A stretch of DNA of 62,783 nucleotides, taken from Mesotaenium endlicherianum. Its lineage: Eukaryota > Streptophyta > Zygnematophyceae > Zygnematales > Mesotaeniaceae. Location of the stretch: positions 453,584 to 516,366 of the forward strand of contig WELA01006056.1 in assembly GCA_009602735.1 (NCBI GenBank). Reading direction: 5' to 3'. Shown here in pieces: positions 13,842 through 25,175 of the stretch. Position numbers and translations under genes: made by a program. The notes beneath the pieces are model-generated. The model had not been told where the DNA came from and made no database searches. It saw nothing but the letters and a program-made list of their open reading frames with translations. Every line of letters begins with the position of its first letter. Position 1 is the stretch's first letter.

Positions 13842-15312
13842 TTCCACCCCGTGACAGCCTTGCAGCAGCGCCTGTGACTATGTGCTCCTTTCCACGTGCG
13901 CGCGATTCTGACCTGGCCCCAGTGTCGTTAGCTGCGGGCGCTGTGCTGCCCCCACTTTATAGTGTGTCTCGTTTGATCCTTGGATGGTGAGTAGTTTCTG
14001 ACTGGGTGGCCATTTGCTGGCTGCGTGGGTATCGGTAGTGCCGGGAGGAGAGGTCAGGCTTGTAAAATGTGATTCCCGCTGGACCTCGGCCGCCACTGCT
14101 TCCAGGGAGTGCCTCTCTTCATTCCTTCTTGCTGCTCGTGCCCACAAGGCCTCCAGGGCTTCTTGCTCGCTCCATCAGCTGTGTGGGCCGCGCGCGCCCC
14201 CCCCCCCTTCTCCCCCTGCCCTCCCCTCTTAGCCCGTCCCTGCCCCCCAAGGCTACGCCTGTCCCTCAACCGTTTCCTGCAGCATCATGCATGCCATAGC
14301 AGAGTTGCGGTGACCAACACCGGGTCGATAATGAGGAAACGAACAGCTAGCAAGCGTGGGCAGTGATATGCAGAACCTAACCTGGCCCTTGACGGCAACG
14401 CATGGAGTCCTAGCGCTCGCGAGATGCAATGTTACGCACGCCCCTGCGGTGACGCGGGCGGAGGGCGTGTGTGTTGCTCTGGCTGGTGGTGGGTGCGGGG
14501 AGAGCGAGGTGGCAGGGCTGGCCAGCTTGGAGCTCTTCAGGGCGGGCCGCCAGGACATGCTCCTGGTTGCGCGCCGCAGCCTGCTCCGGGCCGTCGCCAG
14601 TGAGGCTTTGCCGGGAGTCTCATGCGCTCTCGCCGAGGCCGAGAGGGCTGCCAGTGGGGGGCGTGCGGCAGGTGTTGCCAAGTGGCAAGCTCTCACCCGC
14701 CAGGAGTGGGCGACGTGGCCATCAGGTACGCTCCCTTTTGCTGGCCCCCTTTATGTACTTCGTGCTTTTGTTTGTCTTATTTGGCAAGCTACTTCCAAGG
14801 TGAGCGCACGCGGGTAGGAGGAGGAGTATTGGGACGCTGCCGGAGGGGGGAGGGGGGGCGGGGGGTTGTTCTTGTTTGAATGTTTGGTAGACATTTACCG
14901 GTTGTTGAAGTGGCCGTTCAAAGCTCCCCGCCGGACAGCATACCCATAATGTGGCCACCATTGGGCTCTCTTCCATGTATATCTTCCACTGGAAAGAGCC
15001 GATGTCCATGCATGCATGGAAGCAGGGTTGATCGAGGCTCATGACCAGTGCTAGCCTTCGTTCTGGTTTGTTTGACTTTTTATTGAAGGATATTGAGGCT
15101 CGTGGTTCATTTTTTGATTTTTTTTGCATGTGTCTGGTGTAACAGGCCAACAGCCCCCGGCTCTGTACTACGAGATGGCGCTGCTGGCGGCGTCTACAGA
15201 AGGGGCCCTGGAGCAAGGGAGAAGCTGCAAGGCCTGGATGCAGCTTGCCGTGCGGGGCAACCCCGCACGCAACTCCTACTGGGCCAATCTACGACGCACA
15301 CACAGCAGATAA
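292..15312 (+). CDS. SKI3: SKI3/TTC37-like TPR scaffold of the Ski complex (5' end off window)
   Basis: Cytoplasmic TPR protein expected to scaffold the SKI2 helicase and SKI8 for 3'-5' mRNA decay by the exosome. Exons, all GT-AG and joinable in phase: 292-342, 918-1037, 1870-2010, 2914-2994, 3158-3199, 3672-3913, 4254-4425, 5135-5268, 5809-5866, 6481-6546, 7268-7519, 8153-8204, 9076-9304, 10086-10233, 11315-11385, 12592-13454, about 14408-14725, 15146-15312 (TAA). They sum to 1069 codons, near full length for plant SKI3, so roughly the first hundred residues are missing. TPR signatures recur: AYQRLGRHTAALK, CFREALAAAPG, YGLASALYGRA, WKLLGDIQ, SYKKGLHLRPGG, LRLQPDSAHLWALMGAL, LQLEPSCAPAWAGL, AIREDPANMETWALL. 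The C-terminal LYYEMALLA segment resembles the plant SKI3 tail. Uncertain points: a possible extra in-phase exon at 3370-3486, and the acceptor of exon 17 (14408 restores phase, 14374 does not). Confidence 0.87.
484..533. repeat. (GTGC)n-rich microsatellite in SKI3 intron
   Basis: Alternating GTGC/GTGT units, with about eight near-perfect GTGC copies in the core, in the intron between exons 292-342 and 918-1037. Purine-pyrimidine alternation could favour Z-DNA. Nothing coding is seen here. Confidence 0.9.
6050..6165. repeat. AT-rich microsatellite, (TA)n then (TTTA)n/(TGTA)n
   Basis: Intron of the SKI3-like gene: TA dinucleotides followed by TTTA and TGTATA-like tetramers. Long open frames that cross this tract are artefacts of the repeat. 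Confidence 0.85.
7102..7123 (+). other. Intronic G-run motif, copy 1 (potential G-quadruplex)
   Basis: G6-A-G7-C-G7 on the sense strand, about 145 bases before the acceptor of the exon that starts at 7268. The same architecture recurs in two other introns of this gene (11690-11714 and 14845-14865). Confidence 0.85.
8225..8266. repeat. (TG)n microsatellite
   Basis: About 21 uninterrupted TG dinucleotides in the intron after the SKI3 exon ending at 8204, followed by TGCATG-rich sequence. Confidence 0.95.
10721..10844. repeat. (TGCG)n-(TG)n-(AG)n compound microsatellite
   Basis: TGCG units pass into more than 30 TG units and end in (AG)7 in a SKI3 intron. It produces Val/Cys-rich spurious frames on the plus strand. 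Confidence 0.95.
11690..11714 (+). other. Intronic G-run motif, copy 2 (potential G-quadruplex)
   Basis: G8-A-G9-C-G6 on the sense strand in the intron between exons 11315-11385 and 12592-13454, preceded by a T-rich stretch. Same layout as the copies at 7102 and 14845. Confidence 0.85.
12224..12264. repeat. (TC)n then (CCCT)n tract
   Basis: Pyrimidine tract on the sense strand in the long SKI3 intron before the 863-base exon. Non-coding. Confidence 0.9.
13696..13837. repeat. (CT)n microsatellite with 13-base assembly gap
   Basis: About 140 bases of pure CT dinucleotides interrupted by 13 Ns at 13741-13753. The true length is therefore unknown. It lies in the intron after the SKI3 exon ending at 13454. 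Confidence 0.97.
14845..14865 (+). other. Intronic G-run motif, copy 3 (potential G-quadruplex)
   Basis: G6-A-G7-C-G6 on the sense strand, 120 bases after the donor at 14725 in the last SKI3 intron. Confidence 0.85.
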
Positions 15313-15547
15313 CCTGAGCACTGTTGCAGATGTAGTCGCACGTCATCTTTCCCCTGGTCGTAGTTCGGCCATGCATTGGGCCTGTTGTTGGCCCACTTGT
15401 TCATCTCCATTCCTCAAAAACAGGTGTCTAGCTCCTGCGAGCAAAAGCTTTGATTTTTGCACGTGTCCGTTGAAACGATCTGTGTGGTCCATGCAGTGAT
15501 AGTTTAGGTCAAAATGGCTCTAGTTACAAAGTCACGAGAATGGGCTT

Positions 15548-15553
15548 AATAAA
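15548..15553 (+). terminator. Candidate polyadenylation signal AATAAA for SKI3
   Basis: The hexamer AATAAA lies 236 bases after the SKI3 stop codon. It is the first canonical signal downstream. Green algae and plants use loose signals, so this is only a candidate. Confidence 0.4.
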
Positions 15554-15920
15554 GACGCATAGTAGTCAAGGGGAATCGCCAGCATTATTTTGTGATACAT
15601 AACAATCGTTGCTCATGTATTGTTCTTTGGAAGTCAGCTAGCATTCAAGGTCTTTTTTTGAACGTTTTCAGTCCACTACAGATTATAGCATAAGTTGGTG
15701 AAGTCCTATTCAAGGAAGTCTCGGCTGTGACATAACTCTCTCAAAGTTTTCCAACGAAGAAAGAAAGCCAGAAGAAATGATATGATCAATGGTGTCTATG
15801 AATGAAAATGCCACATAAAGTCTTTCAAATGTCACTAGAAGATATAATTTGATGAGGCCGTGTGCAATGTAGTGCACCCGCGCATGCTGGAGTCGCGCAT
15901 GCTGCTACACGTGCGCTGTA

Positions 15921-15949
15921 CTGTAGCTTGTAGCTTGTAGCTTGTGACT
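15921..15949. repeat. Three-copy heptamer TGTAGCT
   Basis: TGTAGCT is repeated in tandem, ending in TGTGACT, in the intergenic interval 15313-17477. No gene is recognised in that interval. Confidence 0.8.
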
Positions 15950-16340
15950 CCAGGAGCACGAGAGAAAACGCGAGCCTTGGGTAGAAAAATTGAGCGGCTT
16001 TAAAGAGGATTTGAATCGTTTCGAACTTCGAAATTGTTTGAACCAGTTTGAACGACCATCGACTGTTAAAGAAAATTCAGGAACCAACTTCCAACCACTG
16101 CTGACTCCTGAGCTGTCCAACCATATGCGACCAGGGAGCACTGATCATACTCCAGAGTCCCGAGTCTCGACTCTCGAGTCTCGAGTCTTGACCACTCTCG
16201 ACAGCGGAGGCTGGTGGAGGCTGTGACCCCTCGAACAACGTTTAATATAGATACAACTTTGGGGGAGCACTGTATGACAGGCACTTCAAGGTTTCGTCGT
16301 TGTCAAACCCGTCAAAACCTAATCGAAGTCGTTAGGACGC

Positions 16341-16400
16341 TGCAGAATGGTGCAGAACTGTGCAGAACTGTGCAGAACAGATGCAGAACCGTGCAGAACA
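16341..16400. repeat. Six tandem 10-base units, consensus TGCAGAACTG
   Basis: Six consecutive decamers with the invariant core GCAGAA fill 16341-16400 with an exact 10-base period, upstream of the first Root_cap gene. Nearby (16150-16200, 16551-16576, 17040-17062) are clusters of GAGTC/GACTC words. Confidence 0.85.
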
Positions 16401-17340
16401 AACCAAAAGCATTTCTCCAATGCGTACCGGCACAAATGGTATTCTCCCACTATTCATCTCCAGTTTCTCACGACCAGCGGTCCAGCACTAATCCCACGCC
16501 ACAAAACGCCACAAAACTGCTTGGCTGAAGCCCTTGCAAGCGTGTTGTGACGACTCACGAGTCACGAGGCCCCTGGGAACGCTTGGGAAGTAGAAAAACG
16601 TTTTGTGCACTTCCATCTTCGACCTGTAACGTACAATGATCAACCTGCTCTGAGTGGACTCTTGAAGCACCTGAAACCGCCTGGAGCTCCGAGCTCCTTG
16701 GACACGATACATATGTGATGTCACATAACCCCGTTGACAATCTCTCATTTGACGACATTTTACAGGTCTCCGAGGCATTCAACTCTCGAGAGTGCTCGAC
16801 AGCTCCCCCGGACCAATCAGCCCCTCCATGGTATTCACGACGGTGTAACACTTGTCTTTGCTAAGACTGATGAGGCTGCATTGGAACAGTGCGGAGCTCA
16901 GAGGAGTCGGGAGTCAGGACCACAGTGGACCTGCTGTGGATTGTTTGTGCTAGCTCTGCTGCACCCTGCTCAACAGCCGACACGAGCAAGAGGCGATCAG
17001 TTTCTACGTGGTCCACCGTCGAGACTCGGAGCCGCGAACAATCTTACGAGTCAAGAGTCACGACCGAGAGACTTTTGTTTGTTAGGAGAAGATCCAAAAG
17101 GCATGATCGTCCTTTATTGGCGCAACCTACTCGGTTTCACCCTTACCATGATGTGACCGGACCTGCTTCTTTTGACTCACAAGGAGTAAGGCCGAACTTC
17201 TGCTGTTTTTTTGTGATCTACGCACACCTGATACTTCAGCGTGACACCACAAATTCCAGTGGGAGTTCGAACTCAGCATCAGGAAGCCTCCATCACCAGT
17301 TTGAGCACAGTTTGAGGGACGATCCCGACTTCCTCGACGA

Positions 17341-17346
17341 TATAAA
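17341..17346 (+). promoter_or_regulatory. TATA box of Root_cap gene A
   Basis: TATAAA within ATATAAAGG, 137 bases before the ATG at 17478. The paralogue has the same nonamer 153 bases before its ATG, which makes it a credible core promoter element. Confidence 0.65.
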
Positions 17347-17477
17347 GGAGACCAAATGCAAGATACTTTCAACAGTTCCACTCTTCAATCGAAAGGAAAA
17401 CATCATCTCGTCGAAGCCTTTCGATACCTAGGAGAATTTCCAATCCTCGTCGTTGCACAGGGTAGTCAGTATTCGTC

Positions 17478-19915
17478 ATGGCAATCTCATACACTGCTCT
17501 CGTCCTCTTTGCTTTGCTCGGATTAGCTCGCGTGGCCATTGCAGACAAGGAGCCCACGACCCTGAATTTGCCCTCGGGCCAGTGTACACCAAAGGCGTGC
17601 AGAGTCGCTTCCGAGAAGTCCTTCGTCGGAAACTTCAAGGTGCGGAGATGAGCTTCATTGCAGCTGGCTCACGTCTTGCACAGCGCTGCTGGCACGCCCT
17701 ATGAAATGGCCTCATGTCGTCATATAAGCACGAGGCTATTGCTCCACGTCTGCCGCTTTTGTATTGATGACAGCGAATTGTTCTGCATCGATCGTTGTAA
17801 GTGCACCTTTTTCAGAATATGCAGCCACTTGGGTAAGGAAGTGGTTGTGTCCAAAGTTCTTATATTGAGAGGGTACAAGTTTCCCCCTATTGCAGCCTTT
17901 TAAGAAGCTTGATGGATACATCCTTTCTCAACCGGTGGACACCGTTTCGGACTGCTGCAACTTGTGCCGGAAGAGCGCTGGATGCGTTTTCTGGCAGCTG
18001 ACCACAACGTAAGTTTTAACGCAAATTGTTCCTCGGTTGTTCGTAGTGTCCACACACGGACGACCGGCAAGGGTAGGAAAAGTTATGGTCGAGGCGGTGT
18101 TGGTAGCTGCAGGGTAGAGTTTGCTGTGTGGGTGCTTCATGTCATGCAACAGTATGAGGCACTTGCCCATCTGTTTCCGGGACTGCTGCACTTTATTAGA
18201 TAGCCAACGGCCTCACCAAATTCTGGCGCATCTATCAGACCGTCCTGTGTCCTAACTCGTGCTTCATGGTTTCTCCAGTGACCTGCATGACCAGTCTGGG
18301 AGCTGCTCCCTGATGGGAGCCGACGGCACTCCCCAGTACTCGCAAGCAACAGTGGAGCCCACCAGGTACTTTCAGCTCAAGCGCAAGGGGGGGGGGAGAG
18401 TTGGCTTCCTGGTTGTTTTGTCTTCCAGCCTTTGAGAATCTATATCTTGGGACACTTTGGGGTATGACAGGCATGCAGGCTCTCCTTTTCTACTCCCTTG
18501 CACCCCTTGTAAATAATTCCACTCTGTCACTTTCCAATTGCAGGAGGCATGCCCTTGTGCCATTCTTTTCTTCAAGAACTTACTGAACTTACATGGGTGT
18601 GTGTGCATGTGCTTTCAACTATTTTCTGCAGGATTGGAGGCAAGTGCAACGCTGATGTCAAGGATGACCCCCACTTTGTCGGAGCCCGCGGCACTCGCTT
18701 CGACTTCAACGGTGCACCCAACACCGCGTTCGCCCTGGTGTCCGATAAGGACCTGGAGATCAACATGATGCTCCGCGGCTACTACGACACCCGCACCACT
18801 GGCGCCTCCGTCGTCGAGGGCGGCAAGGCCGTGCGCACCTGGATCAAGTATGCTTTTTTTCTACTCCACCTGCAGGATCTGACGTAATGAGCATTAGGCT
18901 TGTGTAGCATCTTAGCAAGCTGCAAAAGTCTTGGACTAGTGTGTGCATGCACTGTACTTCACAAAACACCAAACATTAACCAACCACATCATAATGCGCA
19001 CATTTCGGTTCTGCTGCTGCAGCGTACTACTGCTAAGCACGGGCACCTTGTAGGTGGCTCGCGTGTAGCGGAGTATCTCAGCTACTGACAGCTTTTGAGT
19101 GGAACCTTTTCTGCTCTCCAGGGAGGTGGGCATCGTGTGGGCCGCCGAGGGCCGCGAGCACAAGCTGCACCTGGTCGCCCGCGACGGCAAGCTGCAGGAG
19201 CGCGGCAACGGCTTCCTGGCGTCCGCCACCCTCAACGGCTTTGCCGTGCCCCTCCTGCGCGAGGGAGAGACCTTCAAGGCCCTCGGCGGCATCGTGATTA
19301 CCTTCGTGGGAGTGGAGAAGCAGAACCAGTTCGACGTCGACCACTACACCGTCAAGGTGGCCGGCCTCCTGGACATGGACGTGCAGATGCGCGTTGCCCG
19401 CCCCGACATGCAGGCTGAGGACGACGCCGAGGCCCACTTCAACCTCGGCCTCAACAAGATCCAGGTGCGTGCCATCTCATCTATCAAACTTCCATATGCG
19501 CTGGGGTAATTCCCTGAACTTGATTGTGCCTTATTGTACATCCACTGTTGCACCTCAGGTGTATTTGCCCTCGGATGTTGGATGATTTGTGTGGTGTGTC
19601 AGTCATCTGACTCACTGTGTGCTTCTTGATGTGTTCCTATGCATGCAGGCAACCAACGGCGTCCACGGCGTGCTCGGCCAGACCTACCGCAAGGACCACG
19701 AGCAGAGGGCGTTTGACTACCAGGAAATCGTCACCATGCTGGGGGCAGCTGTGCAGGCTGATGGCGAGACTGGCAAGGGCTTCCTGGACGGCACTCCCGC
19801 CGACTACATTGTCAGCGATGTGCTGGCTGTCGACAGCCACTTCAACTCCTTCGTGGGCGTGCCGGTGCGCGAGGCAGAGGACTTCGAGGACAACGCCGTC
19901 CAGGCCACTGCCTAA
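17478..19915 (+). CDS. Secreted PAN/Apple + Root_cap domain protein, copy A
   Basis: Six exons: 17478-17639, 17896-18008, 18279-18365, 18632-18847, 19122-19464, 19649-19915 (TAA); 395 residues. The ATG is fixed by an in-frame TAG five codons upstream. Residues 1-22 form a signal peptide (MAISYT...VAIA). Residues about 54-100 form a Cys-rich PAN/Apple-like module (DCCNLC, SAGCVFWQL, GSCSLMGADG). From about residue 125 comes a Root_cap domain: DPHFVGARGTRFDFNG, ALVSDKDLEIN, VAGLLDMDVQM, EDDAEAHFNLGL and the family hallmark GVHGVLGQTYR. The DPHF...FDFNG core also resembles von Willebrand D domains. The predicted location is cell wall or extracellular matrix. No enzymatic residues are recognised and the molecular function is unknown. 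Exons are GC-rich with C/G-ending codons, and the flanks are AT-rich. Confidence 0.88.
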
Positions 19916-20077
19916 GCTTGGGAGTGCATTGGATGGTGTGGACCATGTATGTTATCATAGAATGCAAATCAGCTGCATCGTACTACCAGGCATCCTGACC
20001 TTCCCTGCAGGGAATTTGTGCCACCCTGTTTTACATACCTTTATTGACAAGTATTGATAAGGGGCTCGACGGGCCAT

Positions 20078-20326
20078 CAGTGGGTGACTCTTAGAATAGG
20101 AATTCTTCCATTGCGGAAATTCTTTCATTATTGCTTATTGATTTGTTCTTCGGCTATGTCAGGCTTGGTTAGTACCGCCGACAACCATGTTGTCATTCAA
20201 CTTGGTGATGAATGACTTTCTTTCTAGACACTTTGACTGATGTTTTTGGATATCTATTACTGGTCTAGGTACGAGTATAGATTTCTTGTAGATGGAAGTG
20301 TAAAGACGTAAAGTCTTCAATCCCGA
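20078..20326. repeat. Duplicated 3' flank of Root_cap gene A
   Basis: Alignable by eye to 29024-29265 downstream of gene B. Shared words include CAGTGGGTGA, AAATTCTTTCATT, CTTGGTGAT, TCTAGACACTT and GATGGAAGTGTAAAG. The duplication unit therefore ran past the stop codons. No conserved frame is seen. Confidence 0.7.
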
Positions 20327-23300
20327 GTATTATGACCTTTCTCAACCATCCACATACTTCATATTCACACCCCTCTATCTTTTGGTGGTGTCATGTGATT
20401 CTTTCAAGGTCTTTGTCAAACCCGCAGCTTCCCCAAGTTGTGATTGTATTCATGCATCCCATTGCAAGTACTTTATGCAGATTGAACTGTGGGTCAGCGT
20501 TCACGGGCCAGAGCTAAATTATGTGCTGGACAACTGTAACCAAATTTTTGAGCTTCTTATTACATGGACGCACCACGCTTTTGCAAGGATTTATTGGATG
20601 TCTGTGAAAGTGGCCTCTACTACCATGTTGAACAAAGGTGTGGAATATATATAGGTTAGTGTTGCTGTATGAAGTAAGTTGATTAGTCCACGTTAGTCAA
20701 CCTTGCAATATTTTGTGGATCTGGTAGGGCAGCCATGGCTTCACAATTAGCTTATTATTGCTGTTATCACAGGTGTAGTCATAGCTTCTCAAAATTATCT
20801 TTTTTTGAATGAATATTGCCTTGCTCTGTGAGCAGGTCTAGTACACAGTGACAGGTTGACATGTTGTCACACCATGTCAAACTATCCCTTGGGTGTAATC
20901 TAGAAGCTGCTGCTCGCGATTCTAGTCTGACTAGGAGTCGCTAATCGCTCTATGACACTTGGTCAACCTGAGTGGTCAACTCAGAGACTAGGCAATTAGT
21001 TGACTATAGTCTAAGTTACATTAGATAGCACTAATAACCGTCGATGATAATTCTTTCACTTTCGATTTCAATAAATCATCTATTCATTTATTACTATCTT
21101 CCAACACAATACAAGGTCAAATGAATGTGCATTGTACGTGATGCAAATTTTTATTATATTGTTGGAACATTTATAAGAATGTCTACTCTTGAAAATATAA
21201 TATTTACCATCTTTCTCTAGTTAACTTTTAGACTACTTAAAAAAGTCCACTTCTACAGCCCTCTTCTGCAGAGAAAGTCTTGCGGTTATAGTCATTGAGT
21301 TATCAACGCCAAAGTCACTTAGGAATTCTTGGATGTGGAGATCAATTGTAATTTTGTTGACAAACCTAGAACGTATGTCAAGTTAAAGGAATAGTGTGTC
21401 TTCGCTCACAAATGTGATGACAAAAAGGCCTACGCTTTATATTTCTTCTATATCATGATGAGTGACATAATTGTGCTTGATGTTCTCCAGTTCCTTCCTA
21501 GAAGTATGCATTTCATAAAATACTCATAGAAATCATGTGACTCATATATCTATATTTTTGATGTCTTGACCTCTCTTGTCATCATTTAATAACCAACTTC
21601 AAACTTCAAAGTCACTCATGAGATGATCACTTCTACATGCATGGCTGTAGGCCAAAAGCATATACACAATGGGGTGCTCAAAAAGTTGGTTACAATCCAC
21701 CCAATCACATTGTCTTAAATTACGTATATATACATTTATCTTGTAGATCTTGGCATTTGGGGTCATGGTCAAAAACTCTAGTGGGTTAACAAGGCTCGCA
21801 CGAAGTTTTTGAAGGATAAGTCTGGTATCCTCTTCCTTTCTTTTGTCAGAGTCTTTGTATTGTTTCAAACGTGTTTATTTTATGTTGAATATACGGTATA
21901 ACAACAAAAGGGGTATGCTCATTTTTACTTAGAGGAAGGGAGAGGCCAAATAGCATAAAAGTTAGAAGTTACTGTAAAAAAAAAAAACCAAAATATGATT
22001 CGAAAGCAAGAATGCGAAAGTTGGCAAATTGCAGAAGTGGTGCGCTTGAGGATTAACTACAATGAGAATGAGTCAAGGTGTACATCAACGTTCCTTACGA
22101 CATGAGGCGTAAGCTTTGGTACTGGCCCTATGTGACATGCACAGGAGGAGGAATAATGTGTGACGTTACAAACTTAACAATCACTGAAATCATAATATTT
22201 AGTCTTCATTACAAAATAGGCTTAGTAAATGTGCTTGTGGTTGTTAATAGTTATTGTCTTTGCAATTGATAGTAATTCTAGGGTTTAAATTCAAACCAGG
22301 GCCAAAATTATATTGTAAATGTTGTGCTACAGTACACTCTTGTTAAGGGTCTCATCTAGAACATCAAGATCTGACGTCTTGTTGGCTCAAACCCATTTGA
22401 TTGCCTTCAAATTTGTTCATCGCTTATCTTTCATGGTTATATTCTTGATGAGAGCATGACTAAATGCATTTAATTGTGTGAAATACTTGTAGTTTATGAA
22501 TGAGTAAACTCTTTACATATAGATTTGAACAGGCCATCGTTAAATGTGCCTGTCAAGTCAAGATCGACATTAAATTAAATCTCAAACTTATGCAGACTTG
22601 CTTCCGTTATTATGCGTGTCACTATCATCTTCAAAAGTTATTTGTACATGTAAAATCATGGGATTTTTTGATTTGAAAGCAAAACAAGTTGAAGCCACTT
22701 TCTTTCTTTTTTAATTAAAGGACGTAGGCAAGAATATTTATGGACACTTTCAGATTTCAAATCGGGTTGCAAGATTTGGACGTTTGTGAAATAAGATGAT
22801 TACTATTGGTAACGGGTACATTACTAGAGAAATAAAGGCAAAAACTTTGTTGCTTGTATCAAAATACATCATTTTCTTTTCATTGTCACCGTGATACAAA
22901 GTAACTTTTCCATATAATTTCAAATACTAGAAGTGTTAGCAAACACAAAAATGTGCCTTGGTGATGGTGGTTGAATGGAAGAGGGAAACATGAGATGGTG
23001 GTCACATTAAGGACAAAAATCACATTGCATGAATTTGTACTAGGTTTGCTTTATTTGTAAAGATTATAATAGTCATACAATAACTTGGACTTCGCCTTTG
23101 TTGTGTTTGTGCTGCTGATTGTACTTTAAATGAATCAAACAAATTTTTTGATTATGTTATGGGCCAATATCATGTGATTTGAGGTTGCCATGAACACCCT
23201 CATAGTCGGCCAAGTGTTGAGCATATTTCAAATTGAAAATAACAGGAAATGCCAATCAAAGTTTTATGTGATTTTTTGATGAATTGCAAGATGTTCTTTG

Positions 23301-25175
23301 TATAGCTACTTGGCAAGCTAAGAAGGTGGCATGAATGTGGATATGACATGCTGAGTTGGTTATCTTAGTCATGCTTAGCTAGTTACATTAAATTCAATAA
23401 TTTTCCAATGGAAAATTACTACAAATATTTATAAGTAAAAATACTCGCTAGCTGATGAGCTTTTACGTCTAATACTTTTCACCTACAGACTAATTCGTCA
23501 GGACAAAGATGCTTACTATATGTTCTTGTGTCTTTAGTGAAAATTGATGGAACACCTATTTTTATAATGTCATTTTGATACCAACTAGAAGGTGCTCATT
23601 GAGCAAAGTATGTTGTTGCAATAATTGAACTAATGTGGTTCCTCAAAGCAAGCAGATAGACACGAGCAATATAAGACTACTTGCAGTATTATTGGAGCGG
23701 ATTAGTGGTTGTACAAACTACATACTCAAAGTCCTTCTTTGTAAAAGTAAAGAGGGAAATTTTGAGACATATTCTATTGTTGTTGAATTCTACCCCTTAC
23801 TTCCAAATTTTACTTCAAATTTTTGGATACTTGTCTCTTGCACATCTTCTCAACATTCTTTTCATCCTTGAAGTCAAATATTTGTTTATTTCTTTCTTCT
23901 TATCTCTAGAATTTCTTGAAAATGTAGCACGTTGCTCTTTTTTAATACATACATTATTTTTGGTGTGATCTATATTCACGTTCGTAATAATTTCAAGGGA
24001 AATAAGGGAAGAAATAAAATGACATCTAGATGGTCATGGGATCCGCATTACTTGGGACTGTCAATTGTTTCACAATGGTCACATGCTTAGAACTTGGTGC
24101 ATATGCGTGAAATTCAGGCCGGGTTTATTCACGTCATGCTAACAATCATGATGCGTATCTTATAGCACTGCAAAGTGTCTCAAATTGAAACCTATCTATC
24201 TGGGCTAGCTCAAACTTGAGTTTATAACTAATATTAGTATTCAGCAAACCACGCTACTTGCACTCCCCAACCTCCACCTTTAATGTCGAGCACTTTCTCA
24301 AGAGAGGAAATTTGCAAAATATATTATTAGAGAATGTGCACGCCTACTGTCATTTCCATGCACTGAACATAGTGTCATATTAGCTCCAAACACCCACCCA
24401 AGTGAACTCAGTAATTCATCGCGATGTAAGATGCTAGACCAAGGATGAGAAGATTTACTACTGAAGGAAATCTGAATTTTTGTCGTGCATGATTGCCCTT
24501 AAAACACTTGTGCACCAAATATTCAAGAATAGTTTCTCCTAGAACATATAGATGCATACATACACAGAACTTAGCAACTCCATAGGTGTAGTATCTTATT
24601 ACAGGACGTTCAAATTTCATACATATCTTGTATATTAAATAATACTATAGGTCTTATACTGATACAATGCCTCACACTTACATTGTAGAATGTCTTTAGA
24701 GAACAATAGAATGAGAACTTATTTTGTTGAAGTTAGTAGATGGTGATAGTAGAGCCCTCGTAAGCTCACAACGCTGATTGCACATGCATAACTCGCCTAT
24801 ACTTGCGAAAAAAATGCTTGATTCTTTTTTCTTTCATTATACCTCATCTCGTCGTATATACTGCTTCTACTTGTATACTTTCGCGCACAATATAGAGAAA
24901 TCCTTCTCTAGTACAGGAAACTCCTTGCTATCTTTCTTTACACTTAATGATCCATTCACTTAAACATCTTAAACCTCCAAACAATGCTTATTGTTAATGT
25001 CGTCAGCGAAATGCTAAATGAAAATTCGAAGTTAGTCCGCTGTTCCCTGGAGTTCTTTCCTTTTGTACGTTCAGTACAAGCAGCTGTGGACTGCTGTTCT
25101 GTACCGCACGCTGCCTGCCGCTGGAGGATCTTGGAGCACGCTGGAGTGTGCCGGAGTCCGGACTCGGCTAAGGGC
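20327..25175. other. AT-rich gene desert between the Root_cap paralogues
   Basis: About 4.8 kb of low-GC sequence with stops in all frames and no open frame longer than about 95 codons. No domain is recognised. Its composition differs sharply from the GC-rich exons on either side. A short inverted similarity around 20535-20560 and 21675-21700 hints at very old repeats. I see no gene here. Confidence 0.7.

Noticed and set aside
13510..13854. Ser-Leu and Arg-Glu repeat proteins
   Set aside because: Translation of the (CT)n tract across an assembly gap.
16341..16400. CRISPR-like array
   Set aside because: The units are contiguous decamers without spacers, in a eukaryotic intergenic region.
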